64,000 bases of DNA from Kribbella sp. CA-293567 (GCF_027627575.1 NZ_CP114065.1:5704001-5768000), one strand, 5' to 3'. Counted from the first letter of the stretch, positions 8,063 to 17,096 are shown. Program-made: numbers and translations. Notes: generated by a model not told the origin, from the sequence alone.

Positions 8063-8760
8063 CCGCCGCCAGCGCATCCCAGGCCTTCGTCGCCGCGGCC
8101 GCGGCGATGGTCCAGCAGGACGACGTCGCTCATACCCTGGCCACGCTGCTCGACGACTGCGCGAAGTTCACCGGAGCCGGCGCCGTCGGGCTCCTGGTCC
8201 ACGACGACGGCGGCCGGCTGGAGCTGCTGAGTGCTTCCTCGCACCTGGCCACCGAGCTCGAGCTGTACCAGTTGCAGCAGGATGACGGACCGTGTGTCGA
8301 TGCCGCCCGCGACGGTGAACCGATCTCCGCACTGACGGACGCCGACCTCACCGGCCGGTGGGAACTGGTCGGCCCGGCCATCGTGGCTGCGGGGTTCCAT
8401 GCGGTCCACGCCGTCCCGTTGCGCTGGCACGGCCGGTTGATCGGTGCGCTGAACGCGTTCCACACCGCCCCCGCGACCATCGACGACGAAGCCCGTCAGC
8501 TGACCCAGGCCTTCGCCGACATCGCCACCATCGTCATCGTCCAGTCCACCGCCCTGACCCCCAGCCAGCTGAACGACCGGATCCGCGCCGCCCTCGCGGG
8601 CCGGATCGTGATCGAACAGGCCAAGGGCGTCCTCGCCCAGACCACCGGCCTCGACCCCGCCGCGGCGTACCGGCTGCTGGTCGAGCGGGCCTCGGGCGAC
8701 GGCGCCACCCTGACCGACACCGCGCAGCAGACGATCCGGCACGCCATGCGGCGGGGGTGA
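8059..8760 (+). CDS. GAF-ANTAR regulator (second of a tandem pair)
   Basis: A 233-residue GAF-ANTAR protein. The GAF domain (about 10-155) has LQQDDGPCVDAARDGEP, and the ANTAR domain (about 170-228) has GRIVIEQAKGVLAQTTGLDP. It follows the 7346 gene with a 4-base overlap. Its stop lies inside the 10-bp palindrome TGACCGGTCA (8758-8767), which also holds the stop of the convergent ABC permease gene. The ligand and RNA targets cannot be read from the sequence. Confidence 0.87.
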   Translation: MTAASASQAFVAAAAAMVQQDDVAHTLATLLDDCAKFTGAGAVGLLVHDDGGRLELLSASSHLATELELYQLQQDDGPCVDAARDGEPISALTDADLTGRWELVGPAIVAAGFHAVHAVPLRWHGRLIGALNAFHTAPATIDDEARQLTQAFADIATIVIVQSTALTPSQLNDRIRAALAGRIVIEQAKGVLAQTTGLDPAAAYRLLVERASGDGATLTDTAQQTIRHAMRRG

Positions 8761-8764
8761 CCGG

Positions 8765-9613
8765 TCAGCCCTTCTGTGCCGTGGTGGCGACGCCGTCCAG
8801 GATGTAGCGCTGCCCGAAGGCGAACAGGACGATCATCGGCACAGTGGCGATCACCGCTGCCGCCAGCGCGATCTCCCAGTGGTACTCCCCCGACAGCGCG
8901 AAGGCGTCGACCAGCTGTTTCAGACCGCGCGGCATGGTGAAGTACTCCGGCGTCTGCAGGTAGATCAGCGGTTTCATCAGGTCCGACCAGCTGGCCTGGA
9001 ACTCGAAGACGAACACGATCACCAGAGCGGGCCGGCACAACGGCAGCGCGATCCGGCGGAACAGCCCGAAGTACCCGCAGCCGTCCACGCGAGCGGCCTC
9101 GAACAGTTCGCGCGGGATGCCCAGGAAGAACTGCCGGAGCAGGAAGATGTAGAACGCCGAACCGAACAGGTTCTGCGCCCACAGCGGTACCTGGGTGTCG
9201 ATCATCCCGAGCTGGTTCCAGATCAGATAGACCGGGATCATGGTGACCGCGCCCGGCAGCATCATCGTCGCCAGCACCAGGCCGAACAACGGTCCCCGGA
9301 ACCGGAACCGGAAGTAGGCGAAGCCGAACGCCACCGCCGCGCTGGACAGGGTGACCGTGGCGGCCGCCATGAAGCCGACCGTGAGCGAGTTGACCAGCCA
9401 GTTGACGACCGGCGCCGCCTTCCAGACCTCGACGTAGTTCTGCGGGCTGAACACCTCCGGGATCAGCCGGTTGTCGAACACCTGGTCCTTCGGCTTCAGC
9501 GACGCGCTGACCAGCCACACCAGCGGGTAACAGAAGGCGAAGGTGGCCAGCGTCAGGCCGAGATAGAACGGCAGGCGAAGGATCCGTCGCCCGGCCCCGC
9601 GAGCCGCCGCCAT
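8765..9613 (-). CDS. Sugar ABC transporter permease, MalG type
   Basis: A 282-residue inner-membrane permease with six predicted helices. The EAA loop for contact with the ATPase reads EAARVDGCGYFGLFRRIALP near residue 170. It belongs to the carbohydrate-uptake (CUT1) class. It is the last gene of the operon SBP - MalF-type - MalG-type, and its ATG 9613 overlaps the upstream stop by one base. No ATPase gene is nearby. This is usual for actinomycete CUT1 systems, which share a single MsiK-type ATPase (family knowledge). Confidence 0.92.
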   Translation of the reverse strand: MAAARGAGRRILRLPFYLGLTLATFAFCYPLVWLVSASLKPKDQVFDNRLIPEVFSPQNYVEVWKAAPVVNWLVNSLTVGFMAAATVTLSSAAVAFGFAYFRFRFRGPLFGLVLATMMLPGAVTMIPVYLIWNQLGMIDTQVPLWAQNLFGSAFYIFLLRQFFLGIPRELFEAARVDGCGYFGLFRRIALPLCRPALVIVFVFEFQASWSDLMKPLIYLQTPEYFTMPRGLKQLVDAFALSGEYHWEIALAAAVIATVPMIVLFAFGQRYILDGVATTAQKG

Positions 9614-10518
9614 CAGTCGCGCTCACTTTCGTAGTACACGTACCGTTTTCCCAGCCGGAGCTGGATCAGGGTGATCGTCAGGATGATCAGGAACAGCACC
9701 CAGGCCATCGCCGACGCGTAGCCCATCCGGAAGTACTGGAACGCGTTCTGGAACAGGTAGACCAGGTAGACCAGCGACTCCTCCGACGCGGTCTCCTTCT
9801 GCTGCGGCCCGTAGAACATCGTGTACGCCTGGTCGAACATCTGCAGCGCCGCGATCGTGTGCGTGATGATGGTGAAGAACAAAGCGCCGGAGATCATCGG
9901 CAAGGTGATCCGGACGAACCGGGCCACCGGGCCGGCACCGTCGAGCTCGGCCGCTTCGTAGAGCTGCCGCGGCACGTTCTTCAGCGCGGCCAGGTAGATC
10001 ACCACGCTGCCCCCGACACTCCACAGACTCACCATCGCGATCGACGGTTTGAGCCAGGCGGGGTCGGTGGTCCAGTTCGGTCCCTGGATGCCGACCCAGC
10101 CGAGCACCTGGTTGACCAGGCCACGCTGACCGTTGAGCAGCAGCAGGAACATCGCGCTGGCCGCCACCGCCGGGGTCATCACCGGCAGGTAGAAGGCGGT
10201 CCGGAAGAAGCCCGCTCCCCGGCCGACGCGGTAGAGCATCAACGCCAGGCCGAGGGCCACCACCGAACCGGTCGGCACGAAGATCAGCGCATAGACGAAG
10301 GTGTTGAGCAGTGCCTTCGCGATCTTCGGGTCCTGGAACAGTTCCTGGTAGTTCGCCGTACCGACCAGGTTCGGGGCCTGGATCAGCTGGTAGTCGGAGA
10401 ACGAGAGCACCAGGCTCGCGAGCATCGGGCCCGCGGTGAAGATCAGGAAGCCGATCAGCCAGGGGGAGATGAAGAACCAGGCGGCTCGGCTCTCCCCCCG
10501 CGCCAGCGCAGAGTGCAC
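9613..10518 (-). CDS. Sugar ABC transporter permease, MalF type
   Basis: A 301-residue CUT1 permease. It has a first membrane span at about residues 15-35, further spans, and the EAA motif YEAAELDGAGPVARFVRITLP near residue 205. It starts at GTG 10518, one base after the binding-protein stop, so coupling is likely. The substrate is presumably a mono- or oligosaccharide; no glycosidase lies beside the operon to narrow it. Confidence 0.92.
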   Translation of the reverse strand: MHSALARGESRAAWFFISPWLIGFLIFTAGPMLASLVLSFSDYQLIQAPNLVGTANYQELFQDPKIAKALLNTFVYALIFVPTGSVVALGLALMLYRVGRGAGFFRTAFYLPVMTPAVAASAMFLLLLNGQRGLVNQVLGWVGIQGPNWTTDPAWLKPSIAMVSLWSVGGSVVIYLAALKNVPRQLYEAAELDGAGPVARFVRITLPMISGALFFTIITHTIAALQMFDQAYTMFYGPQQKETASEESLVYLVYLFQNAFQYFRMGYASAMAWVLFLIILTITLIQLRLGKRYVYYESERD

Positions 10519-10519
10519 G

Positions 10520-11881
10520 TCAGCCCTGCTCGGCTTTGTCGAAGGCCGCCTTCGCTTCCTTCTGGGCCTGGTCGAGAGCAGCCTGCGGTGTCGCCTGCTT
10601 CGCCAGCACCTTGGTCACCGCGCTCTTCCAGGCCGCGTCGATCTCGGCACCTGCTGCCGACGCGTTCAGGGCCTTACCGGCATCCAGGCTTCCGTAGTAG
10701 TTCTCGATCGCCTGGTCGAAGCCGGCGTCGCCGGTCGGCTTCAGGTACTTCGCCTTGATCTGCTCGTCCGCGATCTTGTTGGCCGTGAACAGCCCGGTGA
10801 AGAAGGTGCCCTTGGTCTGTACCGTCCGCATCCGCGCCTCGGCTGCCTTGTTCCAGGTGTCCGCGCTGGTCATCGTCTTGGCCCACTCACAGGCCGCGTC
10901 CGGGTTCTTGGCGCCCTTCGGAATCACCCAGGCCGACCCGCCCACCGTGCTGGTCTGCCGGCCCTCCCGGTCGGTGAACGGCGTCGACACCAGTTGCAGG
11001 CCGTTCTTGCGGGAGTCGAGCAGGACGTTCACGTACCAGTTCTCCATCGGCATCGCGCCGAGCTGATCGCGGACGAACTGGTTCTTGGCGCCGAAGATGT
11101 CGAAGGTGTCGCGGAAGGTCTTGAACTGCGACCAGCCACCCTGCTGGTCGACCAGCTTGACCGAGTAGGCCAGCGCCTCCACCGCCTTCGCGTCGTTGAG
11201 GTTCGGCTCGCCGCCCGGCTTCACCAGTTCGGCGCCGTTGGCGAGCGCCCACAACGGGAACAGGTCCGGCAGCTTCGGATCGAACCCGATCCGGTCCGGG
11301 CGGCCGCCCTTGGCGCGGTACAGCTTGGCAGTGGTCTGCTCGAGCTGGTCCCAGTCACTGGTCCGGATCGCCTCGGCCGTCAGACCGGCGGAACGCAGTG
11401 CCTTGCCGTCGATCAGGTTGACGACGACCTGGTAGAACTCGGGGATGCCGTAGGTCTTGTCCTTCAGCCGCAGCGCGTTCATCGCCGCTTCGCGGTACTG
11501 ACCGGTGTCGATCGCGTGATCCTTGATGCAGTCGTCCAGCGGCACGACCGCGCCTTTGGCGGCGTAGGTGCCGACCAGCTTGCGGTCGATGTAGGCCACG
11601 TCCGGCGGGTTGCCGCTGGAGACCGCGGTGAGGAACTGCTGAGCGTCGAACTCGCCCTTGTTGTTCTTGACGGTGACGCCCGGGTGCGCCGACTTGAAGG
11701 CGGCGATCCGCGACTGCGCGACCTCGTCCTCGCCGCCGAAACCCATCACCATCAGGTTGCCCGACGGAGTCTTCCCGCCCGGGCCGGCCGCTTCACCGTC
11801 CTTGGCGGCGACCCCCGCACACGACGTGACCCCACTGGCGAGTGCCACGCACAGGACCATCGTCGAAACGCGTCTGTTCAA
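10520..11881 (-). CDS. Sugar ABC transporter substrate-binding lipoprotein
   Basis: A 453-residue extracellular solute-binding protein family 1 member. A short basic N-terminus and hydrophobic stretch lead to the lipobox VTSC near residue 20, so it should be lipid-anchored outside the membrane. A Gly/Lys-rich linker follows, then the binding fold (ISR-type segments such as SSGNPPDVAYIDR and GSAWVIPKGAKNPDAA). TTG 11881 is the preferred start because it has a G-rich ribosome binding site (GGAGTGGGG) and gives a normal signal peptide. ATG 11911 would add ten residues before it. It is the first gene of the ABC operon. Confidence 0.88.
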   Translation of the reverse strand: MNRRVSTMVLCVALASGVTSCAGVAAKDGEAAGPGGKTPSGNLMVMGFGGEDEVAQSRIAAFKSAHPGVTVKNNKGEFDAQQFLTAVSSGNPPDVAYIDRKLVGTYAAKGAVVPLDDCIKDHAIDTGQYREAAMNALRLKDKTYGIPEFYQVVVNLIDGKALRSAGLTAEAIRTSDWDQLEQTTAKLYRAKGGRPDRIGFDPKLPDLFPLWALANGAELVKPGGEPNLNDAKAVEALAYSVKLVDQQGGWSQFKTFRDTFDIFGAKNQFVRDQLGAMPMENWYVNVLLDSRKNGLQLVSTPFTDREGRQTSTVGGSAWVIPKGAKNPDAACEWAKTMTSADTWNKAAEARMRTVQTKGTFFTGLFTANKIADEQIKAKYLKPTGDAGFDQAIENYYGSLDAGKALNASAAGAEIDAAWKSAVTKVLAKQATPQAALDQAQKEAKAAFDKAEQG

Positions 11882-11913
11882 GACCCCACTCCACTCCACG
11901 AGAACCGGCAAGA

Positions 11914-11936
11914 CGCCGTCGGTACCCCGGACGGCG
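11914..11936. promoter_or_regulatory. Hairpin overlapping the ABC operon promoter
   Basis: CGCCGTC (11914-11920) pairs with GACGGCG (11930-11936) around a 9-base loop that contains the GGGTAC element. It could be an operator for a regulator of the sugar operon, or a terminator for the GAF-ANTAR gene that ends at 11976. The sequence does not decide. Confidence 0.4.
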
Positions 11937-11946
11937 CCTTGTATTC
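11922..11946 (-). promoter_or_regulatory. SigB-type promoter before the sugar ABC operon
   Basis: On the minus strand GAAT (11946-11943), 15 bases and GGGTAC (11927-11922) fit GNNT-N15-GGGTAC. The leader to TTG 11881 would be about 35 bases. Confidence 0.5.
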
Positions 11947-11975
11947 ACGGGTGGTGGTTTTTTCGAGGAAGCGGC

Positions 11976-12665
11976 CTACTCGGCGTGGTCGATGGTCTGT
12001 TTGATCAGTGCGGCGGCGACGTGGTGGAGCTTGGTGTTGGCCGCCTGCGAGGTGCGGACCAGGAAGGCGAAGGCCCGGTCGGGATCGAGCCGGTAGCGTT
12101 CCATGATGATGCCGACGGCCTGACCGATCTGCTCGCGACTGTGCAGAGCGCGGCTGAGCGTCTCGTCGTGGCGTGACCAGCCGAGTGCGACGGCGGCCAG
12201 CCGGGCGAACATCGCCCCGATCAGGTGCGTCTCCTGGCCGATCCCGTACGGCTCGTTCGCGTACAGGTTCAGGGCGCCCCGGGCATAGGTCTCCGAGCTG
12301 AACTGGAACGCCAACTGAGCGTGGACCCCGAACTCGTTGGCTGCTCGTGCGCCGTAGACCGGCCAGCGGTGGTCGTTGGCCAGATCGTCGGCCTGCACCC
12401 AGGGCTCCCGCAGCGCCGCTTCCAGGCATGGGCCCTGGCGCAGCGCGTACTGGATCTCGTCGAGCGCGACAGCGACCGGGTCGGTCGGCGCGAGGGTTTC
12501 GATCTGGCCGTTCCTGGCCGTCAGCGAGATGCTGGCGGCATCGATTCCGGGGACGGTGTCGGCAGCGGCGCGGGTGATCTGCTCCAGCGCTTCGTCCAGA
12601 TCGATCGGATAGGTCAGAGTCTCCGCGACCGTATCCATGACTGTTATCAGTCGCTGCTCCACCAT
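11976..12665 (-). CDS. GAF-ANTAR transcription antitermination regulator
   Basis: A 229-residue GAF (about 20-155) plus ANTAR (about 165-222) protein. The ANTAR helices read SREQIGQAVGIIMERYRLDP and LHHVAAALI. It is close in sequence to the protein encoded at 5467-6156, with shared segments such as GALNLYxxxxxGxGxxxxLG. ATG 12665 is chosen over 12725 because GGAG lies 5 bases upstream and the domain begins soon after. It lies 71 bp downstream of an ANTAR-only gene on the same strand, so the two may be co-transcribed. Confidence 0.87.
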   Translation of the reverse strand: MVEQRLITVMDTVAETLTYPIDLDEALEQITRAAADTVPGIDAASISLTARNGQIETLAPTDPVAVALDEIQYALRQGPCLEAALREPWVQADDLANDHRWPVYGARAANEFGVHAQLAFQFSSETYARGALNLYANEPYGIGQETHLIGAMFARLAAVALGWSRHDETLSRALHSREQIGQAVGIIMERYRLDPDRAFAFLVRTSQAANTKLHHVAAALIKQTIDHAE

Positions 12666-12736
12666 CGACTCCGATCCCTCAGCAGGGCCGGACCGGGCGT
12701 CGGGCCAATGCAGCCCATTCTGCACCTCCGGCGGCT

Positions 12737-12949
12737 CTACGGCAGACTTCCGTCCGCGAGAAGCCGTCGAGCTGCCTCCACGATCGGCAACCCCGATCGC
12801 AGGGCGTGCTGGTCCAGCAACGCGAGCGCCTGGTCGAGATTGAGCCGGTACCGCTCGGCTAGTACGCCCTGGGCCATCGCGATCGTGTGGGTCGCCTCGA
12901 GATCGATCCGGTTGGTCGCGGGATCACTGGCCCTGCGCTGATCGTTCAT
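12737..12949 (-). CDS. ANTAR-domain-only small regulator
   Basis: A 70-residue protein consisting of a short N-terminus and one ANTAR domain (THTIAMAQGVLAERYRLNLD, then IVEAARRLL). GGAAGG lies about 9 bases before ATG 12949. It precedes a GAF-ANTAR gene on the same strand, mirroring the ANTAR-only / GAF-ANTAR pairing seen at 5217-6156. It may titrate or dimerise with its neighbour; that is inference. Confidence 0.68.
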   Translation of the reverse strand: MNDQRRASDPATNRIDLEATHTIAMAQGVLAERYRLNLDQALALLDQHALRSGLPIVEAARRLLADGSLP

Positions 12950-13160
12950 CGGGCAACCTTCCGGGGCCAGCCGAACGTGGCGCTGGTTCGCCCCGCTCCG
13001 GCCGGCCGCCTCCATCATGCCTCCCGGCCGGGCACCGGTACATTCCTGCACAACTTTCGCTGCCGTTCCTCCCCGGCACCGCAGATCGTTGCCCCTGGCC
13101 ACGGCACCGCCGGTTCGCAAGAACCGGTTTCCTGCGTGCCTGGCCGGGCACCGGAAGGTT

Positions 13161-14477
13161 ATGTCAGCCACTCTGCCGATCGCCTCGCTCTCCGACTCCG
13201 GACGCGCGGTCCGCGATGTCCTGCTGCCGTTGGTCGTCCAGGGCGCGATCCTGCGACGGCCGACGTTCACCCGTCTGGCCGAGCGGATGGCCGCCGACGA
13301 CCGGGCCCTCCGCCAGGTCGATCGGCTCCGCGAGCGATACGGCGAGGGTCCGCTGCTGCTCCGCCTCCCCGGTCGTACCATGGCGCTCGTCCTCAGCCCC
13401 GGCCACGTGCGCCGGCTGCTCGACGAGACGCCGGCTCCGTTCTCCGCCGCGACGACGGAGAAGACCGGCGCCCTGAGCCACTTCCAGCCGCACGGAGTAC
13501 TCATCACCGAGCCGCCACTACGCGACGCGCGACGGCGACTCAACGAGCGGGTCCTCGACACCGATCAGCCCGTGCATCACCAGGCCCACGCAATGGTCGA
13601 CGTGATCAAGCAGGAGCTGGACGGACTGGAGGCGACGCTCGGCTGGACCGACTTCCGCGAGGTGTGGTTCCGGATCGTCCGCCGGATCGTGCTCGGAAAC
13701 CAGGTCGCGGACGACACCGAACTGATCGCTCTGCTCGACTCCCTGCGCTCGGATGCCAACTGGGCCGGGTTCCACCCACGGAACAAGTCCGCCCAGGAAG
13801 AGTTGCACCGCCGGCTGACGCAGTACGTCGCCGACGCCGAGCCAGGCAGCCTGGTCGCAACACTCGACGGGGCCGCCGACGCCTCGGTGGATCCGGTCGG
13901 CCAGGTACCGCACTGGCTGTTCGCCTTCGACGCGGCCGGGATCGCCTTGTGGCGGCTGCTCGGGCTGCTCGCCGCGCGTCCGGAGTACGCCGAACCGGTG
14001 ATCGCCGAAGCCCAGCATCCGATGACGTCCCCGCTGCTTGCCCACGCGGGTGCCGCGGTTCAGGAATGCGTCCGGCTCTGGCCGACCACCCTGGTCGTAC
14101 TGCGCGAAGGGATCGAGCCGACCGCCTGGGACGCGGGGACGGCGCCCGCCGGAACCCAGTTCGCGATCGTCAGCTCGGTCTTCCACCGCGACAACCACGC
14201 ACTGGAGTTCGCGAACTCGTTCGAGCCGGAGATCTGGCTCGACGGCCGCTCCGAGGGCGAGTGGCCACTGATCCCCTTCAGCGCGGGTCCGGCCGTCTGC
14301 CCGGGCCGCAATCTCGTTCTACTGGTCACCAGCGTCGCCGTCAGCCACCTGGTCGGCGGCTTCGAACTCGAGGTCGATCCGGCCACCAGAGCCAAGCTGG
14401 CCGGACGGATGCCGGCCACCTTCGACCACACCGGCGTCAGAATCGGCTTCTGGCGACGACAGCCTGAGCAGCGTTGA
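13161..14477 (+). CDS. Cytochrome P450
   Basis: A 438-residue P450. The heme-binding loop is PFSAGPAVCPGRN near residue 375 (FxxGxxxCxG), and the ExxR pair is QECVR near residue 300. The I-helix reads FAFDAAGIALWRLLG near residue 255 and lacks the usual acid-threonine pair that helps oxygen activation, so the chemistry may be unusual (for example peroxide-driven). No ferredoxin gene is adjacent. ATG 13161 is preferred over upstream starts because GGAAGG precedes it by a few bases. The substrate is unknown. Confidence 0.9.
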   Translation: MSATLPIASLSDSGRAVRDVLLPLVVQGAILRRPTFTRLAERMAADDRALRQVDRLRERYGEGPLLLRLPGRTMALVLSPGHVRRLLDETPAPFSAATTEKTGALSHFQPHGVLITEPPLRDARRRLNERVLDTDQPVHHQAHAMVDVIKQELDGLEATLGWTDFREVWFRIVRRIVLGNQVADDTELIALLDSLRSDANWAGFHPRNKSAQEELHRRLTQYVADAEPGSLVATLDGAADASVDPVGQVPHWLFAFDAAGIALWRLLGLLAARPEYAEPVIAEAQHPMTSPLLAHAGAAVQECVRLWPTTLVVLREGIEPTAWDAGTAPAGTQFAIVSSVFHRDNHALEFANSFEPEIWLDGRSEGEWPLIPFSAGPAVCPGRNLVLLVTSVAVSHLVGGFELEVDPATRAKLAGRMPATFDHTGVRIGFWRRQPEQR

Positions 14478-14532
14478 TCAGGACCCCGCGACCTGGTCAG
14501 CTGCCGGCTGCACGCAATTGTCTGCCGACGGG

Positions 14533-14727
14533 CTACGCCGACGCCCGGTCGTTCTTCCGTGGCCGAACGGTCCGTCCGTGCGAGGCGACCTGGTCCGGTT
14601 CGTCGTGAGCCCGGGAGTTCAGCGTGGGAACCACCGGTTCACGCTGGATCGGGCCACCGCCCAGTCTTCGGCTCTTCCACTGCTTCTCGTCGTAGTCGTA
14701 GTACGTGTCCACGCCACCAACAGTCAT
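14533..14727 (-). CDS. Small hypothetical protein
   Basis: A 64-residue polar protein beginning MTVGGVDTYYDYDEKQWKSR with no recognised domain and no membrane segment. AGGAG lies 5 bases before ATG 14727, which argues for translation. Codon use is less biased toward GC in the first 25 codons than in the neighbours. The function is unknown. Confidence 0.5.
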   Translation of the reverse strand: MTVGGVDTYYDYDEKQWKSRRLGGGPIQREPVVPTLNSRAHDEPDQVASHGRTVRPRKNDRASA

Positions 14728-14873
14728 CGTCAACTCCTGCCAAGCACCACAGAGCGGCCGCTGACTGCTTAACATGCCGTCCGACCAGGCTGACACGAAT
14801 CCGCCGATCGTGCCAGCCCGATCGGTCGTCGTTCCGATCACAACCACCCGGCCGACGGCCTCCGATTCGCCCT

Positions 14874-14879
14874 GGGTAC
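14874..14879 (+). promoter_or_regulatory. GGGTAC -10-like element
   Basis: GGGTAC lies 63 bases before ATG 14943, inside the short palindrome CCCTGGGTACAGGG. No GNNT is found 14-16 bases upstream, so the promoter call is weak. Confidence 0.28.
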
Positions 14880-14942
14880 AGGGCTTTCGCGCCGGTCGTC
14901 GCTCGCCCGACGGCCGGCACCACCGTCTTGAGGGGAGACGCG

Positions 14943-15179
14943 ATGCCGACCAACCGTTCCCATCCGCTGAGGCTCCGGCTGCTGCTGTCGTCGACGGCGG
15001 TCGTCGTCTCGATCCTCGGCGCCCTGCTGATGTCGTCGCGCGAGCTGCCGATCCTGCTCAGCCTCGGGCTGGCACTCGTCGCCGCCTTCGCGCTCATCGA
15101 CGTCGCCGGAATCCTCAGTCTGCGGCATTCCCCGCAGAAGTCGCAGGCGGGTGGGCAACGGCTGCATCGCCGGCCTTGA
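14943..15179 (+). CDS. Small two-helix membrane protein
   Basis: A 78-residue protein with a basic N-terminus, two hydrophobic helices (about residues 14-31 and 35-56) and a basic tail ending RRP. The ribosome binding site GAGGGGAG lies 6 bases upstream of the ATG. No family is assigned with confidence. It is convergent with the SigB/F-like sigma gene, with 11 bp between the stops. Confidence 0.65.
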   Translation: MPTNRSHPLRLRLLLSSTAVVVSILGALLMSSRELPILLSLGLALVAAFALIDVAGILSLRHSPQKSQAGGQRLHRRP

Positions 15180-15190
15180 GCCGGGTCGGG

Positions 15191-15997
15191 CTAGGCGACC
15201 GCGGGCAGACTCGCACGCAGACCGCTCAGGATCTGCTTCAGCAGCCGGGACACCTGCATCTGGCTGACCCCGATGTCCGCGCCGATGTCGGCCTGCGACC
15301 AGCCCTCGACGAACCGCAGGTGCAGGATCCGCCGATCCCGCTCGCACAGCTCCGCCAGCACCGGGCGCAGCATGTCGACCGCCTCCAACTGGTGCAGCGA
15401 CGCGTCCTCCTCGTCCGGAACCACTTCCGCCAGCGCGAGACCGGTCTCCGTCTCCGGCCGGTCGAGGGACAGGGTGGTGAAACAACCGTGGGCGGCGAGC
15501 GCCTGCTCCACCTCCTCGATCTCCAGCCCCAGCCGCTCGGCGATCTCGGCCGAGCTCGGCTCGTGCCCGAGCTCCTGGACCAGCAGCGGCAGCTTCGACC
15601 CGATCATCCCCTGCAGTTCCTGCAGCCGGCGCGGGATCCGTACCGTCCAGGCGCTGTCGCGGAAGTACCGCTTCACCTCGCCGCGGATCGTCGGTACGGC
15701 GTACCCGATGAACGGGGTGTGCGCGCTCAGCTGATAGCCACGAGCCGCCTTGACCAGCCCCAGGTACGCCACCTGCTCCAGGTCCTCCGGATCCGGTCCC
15801 CGGTTGCGGAACCGCTGCGCGATCCCGCGGGCGATCTCGATGTTGAGCTCGACGATCTCCTCCAGCAGTTCCTGCCGTTCGGTCTCGTCGGTACTGCGCT
15901 CGCGGCGCTCGAACAACTTCTTGGTCGCCGCTTCGCGCACCGCGCGGTCCTCGGCGGTATTGCACTGCATCGGCACTGACTCGATCAGAAGAACCAT
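15191..15997 (-). CDS. RNA polymerase sigma factor, SigB/SigF/SigG family
   Basis: A 268-residue group 3 sigma factor. Region 2 contains EDLEQVAYLGLVKAARGYQ and AVPTIRGEVKRYFRD, region 3 contains VRIPRRLQEL, and region 4 contains ILHLRFVEGWSQADIGADIG followed by VSQMQVSRLL. Members direct general-stress and osmotic responses or differentiation in actinomycetes and are usually held by RsbW-type anti-sigma factors. No anti-sigma gene is adjacent here. Its own promoter matches the SigB pattern, which suggests autoregulation. A paralogue lies at 21258-22085. Confidence 0.93.
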   Translation of the reverse strand: MVLLIESVPMQCNTAEDRAVREAATKKLFERRERSTDETERQELLEEIVELNIEIARGIAQRFRNRGPDPEDLEQVAYLGLVKAARGYQLSAHTPFIGYAVPTIRGEVKRYFRDSAWTVRIPRRLQELQGMIGSKLPLLVQELGHEPSSAEIAERLGLEIEEVEQALAAHGCFTTLSLDRPETETGLALAEVVPDEEDASLHQLEAVDMLRPVLAELCERDRRILHLRFVEGWSQADIGADIGVSQMQVSRLLKQILSGLRASLPAVA

Positions 15998-16066
15998 GAT
16001 TTTCGACCTCGCGACGCATCGTCACGGCGCGGCCTACTTCTAGACCGCGATCGAGGAAACCCGCAC

Positions 16067-16091
16067 GTACCCATCACGCGGTGGAATATGC
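16067..16091 (-). promoter_or_regulatory. SigB-type promoter of a sigma factor gene
   Basis: On the minus strand GCAT (16091-16088), 15 bases and GGGTAC (16072-16067) fit GNNT-N15-GGGTAC. The leader to ATG 15997 is about 65 bases. The paralogous sigma gene at 21258 has the same GCAT-N15-GGGTA arrangement. Confidence 0.62.
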
Positions 16092-16259
16092 GCTGCTACT
16101 TCGGGTGATCTTCCCGGCGAACCCGAAACTCATCGCGGACGGCAGGTTTAGCGGTGGGAACAGGGTCGGCAGTACTTCGGTGGCGCGGCGCTCGGGCAGT
16201 GCAGCCAGTAGCGCGGGCCGGGTCTGCCCCGCCGCGCCACCGCCGCTGTCCCACCTGGT

Positions 16260-16985
16260 TCAGCGGGGCAGTTGACGAGTCTCGATCAACTGCTGGGCGA
16301 CGTCACGCAACTTCGTGTTGGTGTCCTGGGAGTATCGCTTCAGGATCGCGAACGCGCGGTCACCGTCGACGTCGAAACGCTCCATCAGGATGCCCATCGC
16401 CTGTCCCACCAGCTTCCGGGCGTCCACGGCCGCGGCCATCGACGCCTCGTGCCGCGCGGTGGCCACCGCGATCGACGCATGCCTGGCCAGGATGTGCGCG
16501 ATCGCCTCGTCGTCGGCCCCGAAGGCATCGACCTCGGTGCTGTAGAGGCCCAGTACGCCGAGCGCGCCGGCCGCGGTGGTGAGCGGAACGTCCAGGACGC
16601 TGCGTACGCCGAGGCCGAGCACCCGTTCCGCCCACTCCGGCCAGCGCTCCTCGACGGCGGTGTCACGGACCCGCACGGTGACGTGGCCCGCCATGCACTC
16701 CACCAGCGGACCCTTGCCTCCGGCAACTTGTGACTCGTAGATCGCCGCCACCACCGGATCGGTCACGGCCGGCACCTCGAACCGGCGCCCGCGAACGGCC
16801 AGCGCGATCCCGGCGTACGAGCAGTCCAGTGCCTGGAGCGCGAACTCCACCACCGCCTCGACCGTCTCCTCGACGCCACCGGAGTCGTGCAGCTCCACCG
16901 CGAGCTCGGCGAACCGCGTGGCGGCCACAGCCGGCTCGACCGGGAGCACGGACGCGGTGGGTGCGGTGTGGTTCAGCCGATCCAT
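16260..16985 (-). CDS. GAF-ANTAR transcription antitermination regulator
   Basis: A 241-residue GAF-ANTAR protein. The GAF domain spans about residues 20-165 and the ANTAR domain about 180-235 (RKLVGQAMGILMERFDVDGD and LRDVAQQLI). It is a clear paralogue of the protein at 28910-29620, with near-identical ANTAR helices. ATG 16985 is used as start. It has no Shine-Dalgarno sequence but a CATAAT -10-like element 7 bases upstream, so it may be leaderless. ATG 17057 would give a 24-residue longer protein. Confidence 0.87.
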   Translation of the reverse strand: MDRLNHTAPTASVLPVEPAVAATRFAELAVELHDSGGVEETVEAVVEFALQALDCSYAGIALAVRGRRFEVPAVTDPVVAAIYESQVAGGKGPLVECMAGHVTVRVRDTAVEERWPEWAERVLGLGVRSVLDVPLTTAAGALGVLGLYSTEVDAFGADDEAIAHILARHASIAVATARHEASMAAAVDARKLVGQAMGILMERFDVDGDRAFAILKRYSQDTNTKLRDVAQQLIETRQLPR

Positions 16986-17096
16986 GGCACTGATTATGCC
17001 AAGGCCGCTCGCCGCCGCCACTGCTGGTGAAGCCACATTTCCATCACTCAATGTCATCTTATCGTGATCCTGAGCTACTACACTGAGCTCTCATCT

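Noticed and set aside
10436..12004. 522-codon plus-strand frame opposite the sugar-binding protein gene
   Set aside because: It has biased Arg/Val/Leu/Gly composition without motifs, while the opposite strand carries a lipobox protein in a conserved ABC operon.
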